DNA of 64,000 nt. Origin: Juglans regia (lineage: Eukaryota > Streptophyta > Magnoliopsida > Fagales > Juglandaceae). Location of the stretch: NCBI RefSeq assembly GCF_001411555.2, contig NC_049903.1:25804270-25868269 (forward strand), given 5' to 3'. Shown here in pieces: positions 33,960 through 45,877 of this stretch (the first letter of the stretch is position 1; every line of letters begins with the position of its first letter). The position numbers and the translations under genes are program-made. Under the pieces are notes generated by a model. The model ran no database searches, was not told the DNA's origin, and saw only the letters and a program-made list of their open reading frames with translations.

Positions 33960-35258
33960 GTGGAATGCACCTTTCACTAGTACATTAATATATATTAATA
34001 TGTATATATTACAAAGTAAAAACAAGTCCAGCGGGCCAGAAAGCCCAGTGGACTCACAAAAGCCCAGCAGCCCAAGGCCCCTAAACAAAGCAACGGCGCC
34101 GTTTCCTCTCCAAAACCCCTAAAAATGCCCCTCCTCACGTCTCTCTGTCTACCTCTCCCTCGATTCTTCTGTATTCGTTCTGCCGCAACCTTCCTCAATA
34201 GTTATAGTCCCTCTCTACTTCGTCTCTCACGCAGGCTGCAGCCTGCCATGCACAGACCCTCGGCCTCACCTCACTCTCGCCGTCGAACCTCCCCTCCCGC
34301 TGCGCTGCCCTCTGAGCCTCTCATCTCTCACTGAGTCACGACTCACACAGCTCCTCACGCAGCCGACAGCCCCTCTCTCACATCTCTCTTCTGTCTTCGA
34401 TTCCTCACGGTAATTTTTCTCCATTATTTTTTTCATTTCACTTGTTTAAGTTATTTGAAATTACTTTGAAACCTGATACGAATCATTAGGGTTTTGTGAA
34501 TGTGTTTGTGATTGTGTTTGTGATTGTGTTTGTGAAATTACTTTGAAATCTGGTAGATGGTATTTGTGTTATTAGGGTTGTTGAATCCGAAATTTAGGAT
34601 TTTTGTGATTGTGTTCGTGTAATTGTGTGTAATTGTAATTTGTAATCTGTGTAATTTGTAATTTGTAATTGGAATTTTTGTGATTGTGTTTGTGTAATTT
34701 TGTGATTGTAATTTAGGATTTTGAATCCGAAAACTAGTAGATGGTATTTACTAATCTGTGTAATCGTGTTTTATTTTTGTAATTGTGCAACTTGTAATTA
34801 TGTTTTATAATTTTATTTTTGTAATTTGTAATTGTGTATAAAATTTGCCATGTATCATATAATCAATTGTGTATTAAATCAATTTGCCATATTTGTAATC
34901 TGCCATAGTTATCATGTATCTGCCATAGTTAACATGTATCTGCCATATAATCAATTGTGTATCATATGAACATGTATCATAGGCTTATAGCAGCTTTATA
35001 GTTTGTATTGTTTTCCAGCACAGTTTTAATAAAAGCAGCTTTATAGCTTGTATTGTTTTAACGCACAGTTTTTAGAAATTTACATTTTATTAAAATAGGA
35101 AAACCGGACTGAACTGGACCGGAATCGGTAAAACATGAAGTACCGGTTTAGGGGGGTAACTGGTGTGTAATCGGTTTTAAAAAATGTAAAACTGGTGTTA
35201 CCGGTTCGGTCCTAGATTTTGTCCAAAACTGGACCAAACCGGACCCGTTACACCCCCA
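33960..35258 (-). mobile_element. Possible hAT-like fragment
   Basis: 33990-34420 contains GGCCCAGCAGCCC-type runs, CAACGGCGCCGTTTCC and a pyrimidine-rich stretch resembling a plant 5' leader. 34480-34830 is a degenerate TGTAATTTGTAATT tract. 35095-35250 has repeated ACCGGTT/AACCGGAC runs ending CCGTTACACCCCC, like the CAGGGGTGTAACGG end of some hAT elements. The opposite terminus was not found, so this is tentative. Confidence 0.3.
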
Positions 35259-35259
35259 T

Positions 35260-35706
35260 CTACTGTCATGAGTGGCCTCTCTCAATGGGAAGCTCCTCCT
35301 CGAGGCAAACTGAAGCTAAATTGAGAAGCTGCCCTCTACAAAACCAATTGCAAGGTAGGGGTTGGGGCTGTTATCCGAGATTGGGAAGGAAAGGTGAGAG
35401 CTACTTTGAGAATGAACCATGTCCTCTTCCCTGATCCTTTGCTAGCAGAAGCTTTCGCAGCTTTTCAAGCCTCTTTGTTCTGCAAGACACTAGGGTGGCA
35501 GGATTTGATCATGGAGAAGGTGATTCTTTGCAAGTAGTTAACTGCCTCAAAGCCACAACAGATAGAGACTCATATGTTGGCGTACGGATCAGGGACACAA
35601 AATCTACTTTAGACTCTTTTACAACTTGGACTGTGAGGCTTACTGTGAGAGCTTGTAATTCTATAGCTCATGCCTTGTGTCAAGATGCTCTTAAGCATCA
35701 GTAATA
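35260..35706 (+). pseudogene. LINE RNase H domain (RVT_3)
   Basis: Translation with one internal stop and one frame change gives QWEAPPRGKLKLN, VGVGAVIRDWEGKVRATL, LLAEAFAAFQASL and CNSIAHALCQDALKHQ, the plant LINE RNase H pattern. A stop (TAATAG) is followed by about 80 bp of 3' sequence and a poly(A) run. It is the 3' end of the LINE whose RT lies at 30.7-31.6 kb. Confidence 0.8.
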
Positions 35707-35792
35707 GTATCTTGTATGTTGATTCTATTCCTCTTTGTATCCAAACTTTGATTTAAGTTGATGTGGATACAGGATACTTTCAAAAAAAAAAA

Positions 35793-36534
35793 CATTTCCA
35801 CCATGGGTTTTATGATTGCTGTAAAATGGCATATGCAATCACTCTAGTCTGACACTTTCTATTGGGCCTTGTAATTCGAATGGATTTTGATTATTTATTA
35901 TTGATTTTATTTGTCTCTTACTGTTAAAAAAAATATCATTTCCATCTTCAACATATAATAATTTTTTGGGTCGTAAAAGAATATTCAACATAAAATATTA
36001 ATACTATTATCTAGTCACAATACCCCTCAATCCTTTAGTCTCAAGTTTTTCGGCCAATCTTTCAGTTAATGAAAATGGAGAGAGTCATCTAATCATTACA
36101 ATTTTTTTAAATTTTTAAATAAAATATAATAAATAATTTAATTTTAAATTTTTATTTTATCTCATTTTATTGTGTAACCAAATGAGGCCTACAAAATAAC
36201 TATTTTGTGCTTAAAGTCCTAGGAAATGATTTGCAATTTATTATATATCTTGAACTTTTTTGAATAAATGTGATTTTACATTGTACAATAAGAAGGAGAA
36301 TGAACTATTGAAAAGAGAGAATGAGATGCGAAAGAAGGAGAATAAACTCCGAAGAGAGAGGAAGATGTACAAAAAGAATACCAATTGAATAGGCCGGATC
36401 TTGAAGAACTTCAAAGGCAAAAAAAGCCAATATTAGGCTTGCTCGTCTACTACTTTGTGCATTGGGGTGTGTCTATAATTATTATTCGCTATTTGTACTT
36501 TCTGTTTCGAGCTATGTAACTTTGACAATGTAAT
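35793..36534. other. Intergenic sequence with MITE end
   Basis: 36070-36190 has the AT-rich core and the right end TGTGTAACCAAATGAGGCC of a GGCCTCATTTGG-type MITE, but no matching left end. Nothing else recognised. Confidence 0.45.
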
Positions 36535-36940
36535 CAAGTTTTGGTATTGTATAACCGATAACGACTGCAATTCTTTGACTTTTTATGGTAAAGTGTAAAT
36601 TGAATAATGGAAAATGCTACTTTTCCAGCTGGTAGCTCTCACTATTTACTTTTATTTAATAATTAAGTAAGTATTTTTTAATAATGATGTAAATTTTTTT
36701 TTATAAAAAATATTTAAAAGTATTAAAAAAATACATGTAAAAAAATACAAATAAAAAAAAAAAAAAAAAAAAACACATGCACACACAATGAACTAATGAG
36801 AGTTCCCAACAGGAGTTTTCAGCGGTAGCTATAGAGCCAACCTTAAATTGTTAGATTTTGTTATGCTGTATGCAACGAGGGCAAGACTCACTTTTTATGA
36901 CATAGTGCATCTTGGAAGATGGAATAAGATTTTACATATA

Positions 36941-39900
36941 CTAGTAAGGGCAACGTGCCTAGTTGACAATTTTTGTAATGTCTCAAATTTTAAACTATAA
37001 ATAGACGTGTCTATATTTTTAAATTTTTCCCTATGTTTACAACACATATCATATACACTACATGCAAAATATCTACAACTATAAAACAATTATTTACAAC
37101 TATATACAAATATTTTTTAAGTATATATTGTCTTACTTTTTGAATTTTGTGACCTCGAGATATTTTTAACTCAGTATATTTTTCTCTTTTCTTCTGGCGA
37201 ATCTCTTATTTCTTCTCCTCCGATTGAGCAGCATACCAATTTCTTTTTATGGCTTTTTGTTCAGATTCTTAAAACGTTTTTTTTTTATAGAAAGATTTAT
37301 ATAAAAGTTAATAAAGATGGTATTTATAAAATTTAAATGTAATTGTTTATCTAATAATATCGTCTTACCAGTAGGCATTTCTTATGAAAAATTAGGGATT
37401 CCGCACCAATTTGAGAGACTAATAAAAAATAAACAACAAAACACGCAGATTTACATGCCTATGTATGAAAATATAACACAAAACAATATAAGAACTATTT
37501 ATATTTAAAGCACAAGAAAGAAACATTCAATTTCAAAAAAATCCCTACACATTACATTAAATTAACTAATATAACATTAAATTATTTTTAGATAAAAGGT
37601 TAAATTCACATATAAAAAATATGAAATTATTATAATCAGTAATTACAAGTTCATATGTTTGTTAAATATGACATATGAATAAATAGAATAAATATTACAA
37701 AATAAATAGAATAAGCATTTTTTATTTCAAAAGGACAAAAAGTACCAGAAAGTATAGGACAAATAAAAGAGCAATGGAAATGGAGCAAATCAATAGGCAG
37801 CAAAATGACAACGAGCGAAATAAGAACAGAATTAGCAAATCTGTGACAAAGAACGTATGAAAAAAATAGAATATAATAATAAAGTTAGAATTATATTTAT
37901 TGAATGAGGATATAATAAAATATTAAGAATAATAACAAATATAGTCAATAAATTATAAGATAGACATTTATAAAATAAAAAATTAAACAGAATATTATAT
38001 TGTATGAGACGGAATTTTCTATTAATATTGTTACTAAAAACAACATTAATAATGTCATAAATATAAGATTCTTTAATACAAGAAAATTTAATATTCAGTT
38101 ATTGATATTAAAATTTTAAAATATCGAACTTATTTAGTAATAAATTATATTAAATAAGGCTATATGAAAACATTAAGTGATTTAATCAATATATGAATCT
38201 ATTTAAATTATCAATAAAATATTTTTTTATCTTATGAAAATTTATAATTAAATTATATTAACAGATTAACTGATTTATGTGAATTAAATATATAATATTT
38301 TAAATTTAAATTTATAAAGTACATTAGTAAGTATTAAATAATTTAATCATATAATTATGATATAAAATTTCATCATTGACAACTACAGAAAAAATGATTT
38401 ACATATAAGAAATATCGAATCAATATAATCAATAATTACAAGTTCATATGTTTTTTAAATATGACATATGAATAAATAGAACTATTATTGTTAATTATAG
38501 TCGAATGAATATGTTATATATTTATCACTTATAAATTAAATATATAATGTGTTAATTTTAAATTTAAAATGTATATTAGTAGGTGTTAAATAATTTAACC
38601 ATATAATTATAATATAAATTTCCATCATTTATAACTACAAAAAGGATTGCAAATAAACCGTAGGACATTACAAATTTAAAAGTCCTCAAATACTGTGTCT
38701 ACATTTGAATTAGTTATACAAAAAACCTACACAACCTCTTACTATTCACACAACCTCCACACAACATATTTTTTTAATTTTTATTTTTATATCAAATATT
38801 TAATATATGAATAATGAATAGAAAAATTGAATTAGTTTAAAAAGAATAAAGTACAAAAAAAATTTTAAAAATATTAAAAAATTTTAAAATTTTAAAAAAA
38901 TGTGGTATGTGGAGGATGAGAGATTGTGTAGCATTGCTATTAGTTATTATAGTACAAAATAGACGGAAAACAACGCTACAAAAATGTAGAATTTATTTTT
39001 TCAATTTTTTTTATTACAATTATTTTAGCAATTGGCATATAGAGTAACACTTTTCTTAAGAAAAAAAAAAATTCAAAAACATTTACAACACTATCTATTT
39101 GTCACACGTTAGGCCCAAAAAGTAGCGATGAAGTCCAAGTCCTCACTACCCAATTTCATACCCAAGGCCCAACATAGCCCAGCCCTTCCCACCCTAAACT
39201 GTGACAGCATCTTTAAACGGGTAGAAAGTAGAAATCTTAAATTTTTTCCCCTTCGATTTCTTCCTCTCAATGCCGACGCCTCTTTATTTCCTCACAAAAT
39301 GTTATCTCTCATAACCCCAACCCCAAACGTTCCAGATTCTTCTTCACCTCCTCTCTCTTCTTTCTTTCTCTTCGTCTCCTACTTCCACTCTCAGTTGCAC
39401 CAACACCAACAACAACATCGCAACGCCATCTAGCGTAGCCTTATCTCGCATCACTTCACCCAACAAACAACAATCTCCACTTCTTCTTTGTTTGGTTAAA
39501 CTTTCATTTTTTGCGAGTCCTTGCAGATTCGAAGGTTTATTCTTTAGATCTGAAAAAATTGTTATTTTTTGTTCTTTATGTATACTGGTTTTTTGTTCTG
39601 GTATTAAGAATTACTGATAGTATATAATTTTTTTTTTTTGTGAATTTTTACAAATTCCAACAAACTTTGGTCGACTTTACTTTTGTATAAATTCAAGCGT
39701 TCCTGTTTTTAGCTTTGTTCTTGTTTGGGTTTCTTTCTGGAATTGTCTCAAAACAACATTTTGTACGAGTTTATGTAGTTTTTTTTTTTACATCTAAGTA
39801 CTGTGTCTAAATAAATTACTTAATAAACAAAAAAAAAAAATATTTAACTAACAAGAAGAAGTAGAAGAAAGCATACCACGTGATGGCGAGATTGACGAGT

Positions 39901-40290
39901 AGAGAACAAAATTTGGGGAAATTGGAGGATACCCTGAAGATTGAGGAAATAGATAAACTGTGAATTGAAGTGGATGAAAAGTTGTAAGGCAAAGCGGCAT
40001 GTAAAATATATAGGATAAAGATGCAGCAGGAATAACGGTACAAAACATGAAGACAGAAAACATTGTCGGCAAATGAAAGTAGAAGAGAAAACAAGTGAGA
40101 ATTTCCTGGAAAAAGAAGGGGTTTTTAGGAAAATAATGGATTTACAATTATAGATAGTCGGTAAAACAATTATAGAAAGAAGACATGAGAATTAAACCGG
40201 GGAAATAGGGACAAAGATGGAAAAAAAAGTTTTGACGAAAACACTGTTAAACCAGCATTCACGTTTATATATATAATAGAAATAGATAGA
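36941..40290 (-). mobile_element. Non-autonomous Helitron
   Basis: On the minus strand the element starts TCTATCTATTTCTATTATAT at 40290 and ends CGTTGCCCTTACTAG at 36941 (CTAG end). A short GC hairpin, GGCA-CGT-TGCC (36949-36959), lies about 8 bp before the end. Flanking host bases are A and T, the Helitron target. Copy B has an empty site (GATTTTATATACTGTAACTTG near 52850). At 3,350 bp it has no Rep/helicase frame that I can recognise. An internal segment recurs (37630-37690 vs 38410-38480), and a C-rich block at 39115-39435 looks like captured sequence. Confidence 0.85.
39115..39500 (+). other. Helitron passenger: possible captured first exon
   Basis: Within the AT-rich Helitron this block is C-rich and has a 101-codon open frame (39128-39433) starting MKSKSSLPNFIPK, with serine/proline-rich stretches. 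It could be a transit peptide or simply 5' leader. A pyrimidine-rich leader-like stretch follows. I recognise no family. Base composition unlike its surroundings suggests capture. Confidence 0.35.
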
Positions 40291-40579
40291 TGTAGTATAA
40301 CTTGGGCAATTAGTGCATTCTTTTTCTTTCACATTCATTGAGTTTCCAACTTTCCTTCATAAATTATAACTTAATTGGTTCCTAAATAAATAAGTCAAAA
40401 TCAAGAGTTAATTGCTAAATCGGCCACAGACAGACATCTCGGAGGACATGACCCCATAACCCAACATGACCACCACCAGTTAATCCATGTCCCTTCCTCC
40501 CCCATCCATATTACCACGCTGCATGGTTACTATTAATCTGTTACAAGTGGTATCCAGAGCTCTTGATCCTCTCCTTACA

Positions 40580-42015
40580 ATGGTTGAATGTACTCGTTTC
40601 ACACAACTCCAGGAAGGATTTAACCCCTTCAAGAAATCGACTGAAACCCGTATGAAGTAGACTGAATCTCAATTTACTACTATTGGAGTAGAAATGCAAG
40701 CTATACATTGGCAAATGAAGGCCATGATGAATTAGTTTGCTACTATGGCTTCTGACCTGCAAAACGTGAATCACCAGAAATCAACAAACCCAACTCAGGA
40801 TAGAGGTTCAAATCAGAATGAACAGATGGTGCTGCATAGAGGGGAAGTGTACACGAGAGCTATAAGATTGGATTTCCCAACCTTTAATGGAGGTGACCCA
40901 CATGGATGGCTATACAAGGTGAACCAGTTTTTTTTTCATTTCATAATACGTTACCTCAACATTGTTTGAGACTTGCTTCTTTCCATATGGAGGGCAAGGC
41001 CCTCGTGTGGTTCCAAGATCTTGATGAGTCGGGTGTGTTAACATCTTGGGATGAATTTGTTAAAGTTTTATTGCTTAGATTCGGGCCAAGTAGCTATGAT
41101 GACCCTATAGAGCAATTAACTAGGCTCCGACAAGTAGAATCTGTTGAGGAATATAAAGCTCAGCTTGAAGCTTTATCAAATAGATTAATAGGGCTCTTAG
41201 AACAGTACGAACTAAGCTATTTTTTGAGTGGTCTATGTGATGATATAAGGTTGACAGTTCACATGTTTAATCCACACAACCTCCTCTCAGCATATGGCCT
41301 TGCAAAAATTCAAGAAGAAAAGACTTCCTTACACAAGAAATTTATTCCCAAAACCAATAAGCACCACCATTTTGAACAAGCCACCTTAAAAGTCAATCCC
41401 ACCCAACCCACCCAACTTGACAGCCAGAAACACAATCCAAAAGCTATCGTACCTGTCCACAAGATTAGCCCAGTCCAAATGAGAGAGAGGCGTGAAAAAG
41501 GCCTCTGCTATAATTGTGACTCCAAATGGCACCCATGCCATAGGTGCCAAAGTCCTAAACTTTATCTCATTGACGAGGTGTTGGAGGATGACACCTTAAT
41601 AGAAGAACAACCAAACAATTTGACCTCACAACCTGTTTGTTCAGATCTGCCCAGACTCGAGAGTGAGCATGAAATATCACTCAATGCCATTATTGGCTCT
41701 CCTAATCCTAAAACCATGAAGGTTAGAGGGAAAATTGGCAGCCAAGGTGTCACTATTCTAATTGATTCAGGAAGTACACATAACTTCCTAGATACTACCA
41801 TTATCTCACGTCTTCTATTGTCAGTTTTATCTGATAAAAAAGTTAAGGTTAAAGTTGCAAATGGAGATCAGCTTGAGAGTGAAGGGAAGGTGATGGGGGT
41901 CAATATCAGCATCCAAGGGGAGGTGTTCCAGGTCAACATGTATTTGCTGGACTTAGCTGGATGTGACATGGTTTTAGGGGTCCAATGGTTGCAAGCATTA
42001 AAATCCATCCTTTGA
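40580..42015 (+). pseudogene. gag-protease of the 40.5-45.5 kb chromovirus
   Basis: Starts MVECTRFTQLQEGF at 40580, with two early stops. The frame 40745-40940 contains RLDFPTFNGGDPHGWLYKVN; after a frameshift at a poly-T tract it continues in a long open frame to 42015. That frame has FHMEGKALVWFQDLDESG, LTRLRQVESVEEYKAQLE, a knuckle reading CYNCDSKWHPCHRC and the protease motif LIDSGSTHNFLD with an intact DSG triad, then DMVLGVQWLQAL. This is chromoviral gag-PR organisation. Confidence 0.85.
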
Positions 42016-42119
42016 AATTTCAAGGAATTAACTGTGCAATTCCAACACAATGGCAAGGCTGTAATACTGAAAGGACTCAATGCTCATCACTTGCTAGAGG
42101 AGGGGCCAATGCAGCAAAC

Positions 42120-43640
42120 TAGTCATATGGAGGATAAAAGGTTGTTATTATAGCTGATTGAAGAATCCTCAACAAACCCAACCCATTCTCTCCCTGAACC
42201 AATTCAACACCTACTCAACAATTACCAATACATTTTCTCCACCCCAAAAGGCCTTCCCCCTAACCGTACACATGACCATTCTATCACCCTACAACTAGGA
42301 ACAAAACCAATCTCTGTGAGGCCATACTGCTACCCCTATTTTCAGAAAGAAGAAATTGAAAAGATTGTGAAGGAACTCATGGAATCAGGGGTTATAAGAC
42401 CATCTCAAAGCCCCTACTCATCCCCATATGCCTTTTGGTGATAAAGGCCGATGGGACTTGGCAATTATGTGTGGATTACATAGAGTTGGATAGTGTTACT
42501 ATTAAGGATAAATATCTGATTCTAGGGGTTGATGAGTTGATGGATGAACTATATGGAGCTAAGATTTTTTCTAAGCTTGATTTGAGGTCAGGTTACCATC
42601 AAATCAGGGTACATCCAGAGGATGTTCCTAAAATAGTTTTAGGACACATGAAGGTCACTACAAGTTCCAAGTTATGCCCTTTGGCTTAACTAACGTGCCC
42701 TCAACATTTCAAAGCCTAATGAACCAGGTTTTTAATCCCTATCTTTGTCGCTTTATTTGGTATTTTTTTAATAATATATTAATCTTTAGTAGTGATGTTG
42801 AGATGCATTTATCCCACTTGAAAGTCACTTTTGAATTACTAAGACAGAACCAATTTTTTGCCAAGTTAAGTAAGTGTTGTTTTGGGAAGAAGAAATTGCC
42901 TATTTGGGCCTCTCATTTCGGGCCAAGGCATTAGAGCTGATCTAGATAAACTGAAAGCCATGAAGAATTGGCCTGTTCCAAGGTCTACCAAGGCCTTGAG
43001 AGGATTTTTGGGGCTAACGGGTTATTTCCGCAGATTTATGAAGGGATATGGGGCAATGGCAATAAAGCTAATTGAACTGTTGAAGAAAGACAGTTTTAAG
43101 TAGAGTGAGATAGCCCCAGCTGCTTTTGACCAGCTCAAACAGGCCATGAGTCAGCCACCAGTTTTGGCCTTACCTAATTTTTAATTACCCTTTGTATTTG
43201 AATGTGATGCCTCTGGAGAAGCTATTGGAGTTGTGCTAATGCAAGAGGTGAGACTGCTAGCTTTTTTCAATCAAGCTCTTAAGGGTTGAGCACTAGCTAT
43301 GCCAACCTATGAAAATGAACTAATGGCGCTAGTTTCAATTGTACAAAAATGACGACCATACTTGTTGGGCCACTCTTTCGTAGTAAAAACAGACCACCAA
43401 AGTTTGAAATTTTTGCTAGATTAGAGAGTGGGCACTTCAATGCAGCAAAAATGGATATTGAAGCTCATGGGGTATGATTTTTTGTTGGAATACAAAAAGG
43501 GCAAAGAGAATGTGGTGGCGGATGCCTTATCTAGGCAAGAGCTGGAAAATGAAGTGATTGTGGCTCTAATTACACTTCCTAGCTGGGATTGGCTCACTGA
43601 AATTAAAGCCTTTATGACTCCAATACAGAAGTAACATCAT
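42120..43640 (+). pseudogene. RT and RNase H of the 40.5-45.5 kb chromovirus
   Basis: Pieces in successive frames: SVRPYCYPYFQKEEIEKIV, a frameshift, then ADGTWQLCVDYIELDSVTIK, IFSKLDLRSGYHQIRVHPED, MPFGLTNVPSTFQSLMN. The catalytic box reads FFNNILIFS at about 42763-42790, where functional elements have FDDILIYS: both catalytic aspartates are asparagine. RNase H remnants include FECDASGEAIGVVL and KGKENVVADALSRQE. Confidence 0.85.
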
Positions 43641-43689
43641 TGTTTCAAAAATACCAAGAAGGCAGGTTACCACCTCACTATGTGGTTAA

Positions 43690-44950
43690 AGATGGGGTCT
43701 TAGTCTCTAAAAAATAGAATCTATATTCTAGCCCACTCAGAGCTCATTGACAGAATCCTACACTTGATGCATAGAGTCTCATAGGAGGCTATTTGGGATT
43801 TGATAAGACCCTACATAGACTCACTAAAGATTTCTTTTGGCCTGGTTTAAAAAGAGATCTAAAGTTCTTTATAAGGAGCTGCGACACGTGTCAAACAGTG
43901 AAGGTGGATAACACACACTACCTAGTGGACTCCTACAGCCTTTTCCAATACCATCTAGCCCTTGGACAGACATCTCCATGGATTTTATAGAGGGTCTACC
44001 CACTTCTCAAGGTTTTAATGCTTTATGGGTAGTAGTGGACAGATTTACAAAGTATGTCCACTTCTTACCCATTTCAGATCCCTACACAGCTAGGGTGGTG
44101 GCTCAACTGTTTGTTAAGCATATCTTTAAGCTACATGGAATGTCCCATTCCATTGTCTTAGATAGAGACCCTACATTCACAAGCAAAATCTGGAAGGAAT
44201 TGTTCTCATTGCAGGGTGTGCAACTGGCTTTCAGCACTGCCTACCATCCTCAAACATATGGTCAAACAGAGGTAGTGAATAAGTGGGTTGAGAACTACCT
44301 AAGGAGCTATGTCAGTGACAATCCTAAGGATTGGTCTAATTGGGTTGCCTTGGCTAAATGATGTTATAACTCAACCCAACATGCCTAACCAAAATTACCT
44401 CCTTTGAGGCACTTTATGGCTACGTACCACCTAAACTGACTAGTTACCTACCAAACACATCAAGAGTAGCAGAGGTCGAAATTAACTTGTAGTAGAGGGA
44501 TCAAATTCAGCACCTATTAAGACAAAACCTTGTTAGGGCCTAGGAGAGGATGAAGAAGTATGTAGATAAAAATAGGAAAGAACAACACTACCAGGTAGGG
44601 GACTGGGTTTATTTACAACTACAACCATATCGTCAGTCTTCAATTAATCACAGACAGAGCTTTAAACTAACCCCTCGTTACTATGGCCCCTTCCAGATCT
44701 AGGAAAAAATTTGTGAAATGACTTACAAACTCCAACTACCTAGCACAACATAGATACATAGTGTATTTCATGTGTCCCAACTAAAGCAAACTCTAGCTCA
44801 AAATGTGAATCCACCGTCTACCCTACCACCAGTTAATTCAAAGGGTATTTTGAAACCAGAACAGGAAGAAATAATTTCAAGGAGGATGAGAAAAGTGAAA
44901 AACCTACCTTTGGTCAAAGTATTGGATCCCTAGCAAGGGCAGCCCGTAGA
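43690..44950 (+). pseudogene. Integrase and chromodomain-like tail of the same element
   Basis: The zinc-binding part has LTKDFFWPGLKRDLKFFIRS and CDTCQ. The core 43978-44361 is open for 127 codons with MDFIEGLPTSQG, VVVDRFTKYVHFLP, VLDRDPTFTSKIW and TYGQTEVVNKW, so the DDE residues are all present. The tail (44560-44980) includes VGDWVYLQLQPYRQ and, after stops, a chromodomain-like end with GQPVEEASWEH. This supports a chromovirus assignment. Confidence 0.85.
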
Positions 44951-45032
44951 GGAAGCTTCTTGGGAACATTACTGAGAGCTATGTGGGGACTTCCCTCACC
45001 TTGTGGGCAAGGTTCTCTAAGGGAGGGGGATT

Positions 45033-45530
45033 TGTTACACAATGGCTAGGGGCAAGGAAGTAAAGAGGAGATGCGCAACTGAGGAGGGGCATACTAAGTG
45101 TATGAGGAAATGTGAGAAATTGGGGAAGAACAGATTGACCAAGCCCTAGAATGCTTAAGTGTGATTATGGGCTTCATGGGCCAAACAAAAGGAAGGGTCA
45201 CGGGCTTCAGCTGCAACGGACGTGGGCTGGAAGCTTCACCTGTTAGACCATTGTTATTTGCTTTTTGTTTTTTCTAATGTATTAGCTATAGCCCATGATA
45301 TGTTAAAGGGCAGTTTAGTCATTTCCTGCTTTCAATACTATTTAAGTTTATCTCTTTGACAGAGTTGGTTATACAAAAACAATCCAGAATATTCTGTAAT
45401 CAGAATTTGGAGGAACCTCCCTCGAAGCAGGCCTTTTTTTCATCTCTATCAATACATGAATTCTCATTTTCTGTATCCATTTCTCATGCATCATCTTATT
45501 ATATTCATCCATTACTATTAATCTGTTATG
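45033..45530 (+). repeat. 3' LTR lying next to HMA copy A
   Basis: Begins TGTTACACAATGGCTAGGGG right after the polypurine tract and ends CATTACTATTAATCTGTTATG, matching the last 20 bases of the 5' remnant apart from the final bases. A TATA-like TACTATTTAAGTTTATC lies near 45340. Duplicated host sequence resumes at about 45535 (TTGACCATG), roughly 340 bp before HMA exon 2, so the LTR takes the place of the ancestral upstream region. Confidence 0.8.
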
Positions 45531-45877
45531 ACCTGTTGACCATGTCATTAGTATTCCACTTCCAATTAAGACGATCGAAGCTTCACGCCCAAGCTTCTGA
45601 CTCGGTCGACCACGGGTCACTATCCAATTCCCATTAATTGACCTAATAAATATACACGATTCAAAACTTTTCCTTCTAATCTTCAAAGTTCCAAACAATC
45701 CTTCCAGCAAATCTCTAGCTTCAGTCTAACATACTCGATGGATGTGGTCAGTCTCAATTCTCTTTAGCTTCAGCTCTTTGATTATCCCCGTCTAACATAC
45801 GTTCCATATGATTAATTTGCGTTGTTCTTGTTTTTGTTTTTCTTCGTTTGTTCTCTTTTTGTTTCTGTTGGAAGCAG

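Larger units (their letters stand above)
28141..35792 (+). mobile_element. LINE-1 type retrotransposon, split by later insertions
   Basis: Domain order is that of a plant L1 element: ORF1 (28279-28960), endonuclease (about 29690-30060), RT (30680-31640), post-RT region to 32230, a foreign block 32255-35255, then RNase H (35260-35706) and a 3' end finishing in a poly(A) run at 35782-35792. The zf-RVT segment expected before RNase H is missing, so the insertion block was accompanied by a deletion. All frames carry stops. Confidence 0.75.
40489..45530 (+). mobile_element. Ty3/Gypsy chromovirus (Reina-like) upstream of HMA copy A
   Basis: Primer-binding site TGGTATCCAGAGC at 40548, gag, protease, RT, RNase H, integrase, chromodomain-like tail, polypurine tract AAGGGAGGGGG at 45019, and a 3' LTR 45033-45530. 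Only about 57 bp of the 5' LTR remain (40489-40545, ending TATTAATCTGTTACA). The element replaces the stretch equivalent to copy B 53041-53850. Frameshifts and stops throughout. Confidence 0.85.

Noticed and set aside
39816..40094. Minus-strand hydrophobic 92-codon frame
   Set aside because: It lies at the Helitron 5' end in AT-rich DNA, overlaps another frame and has no family signature; treated as chance.
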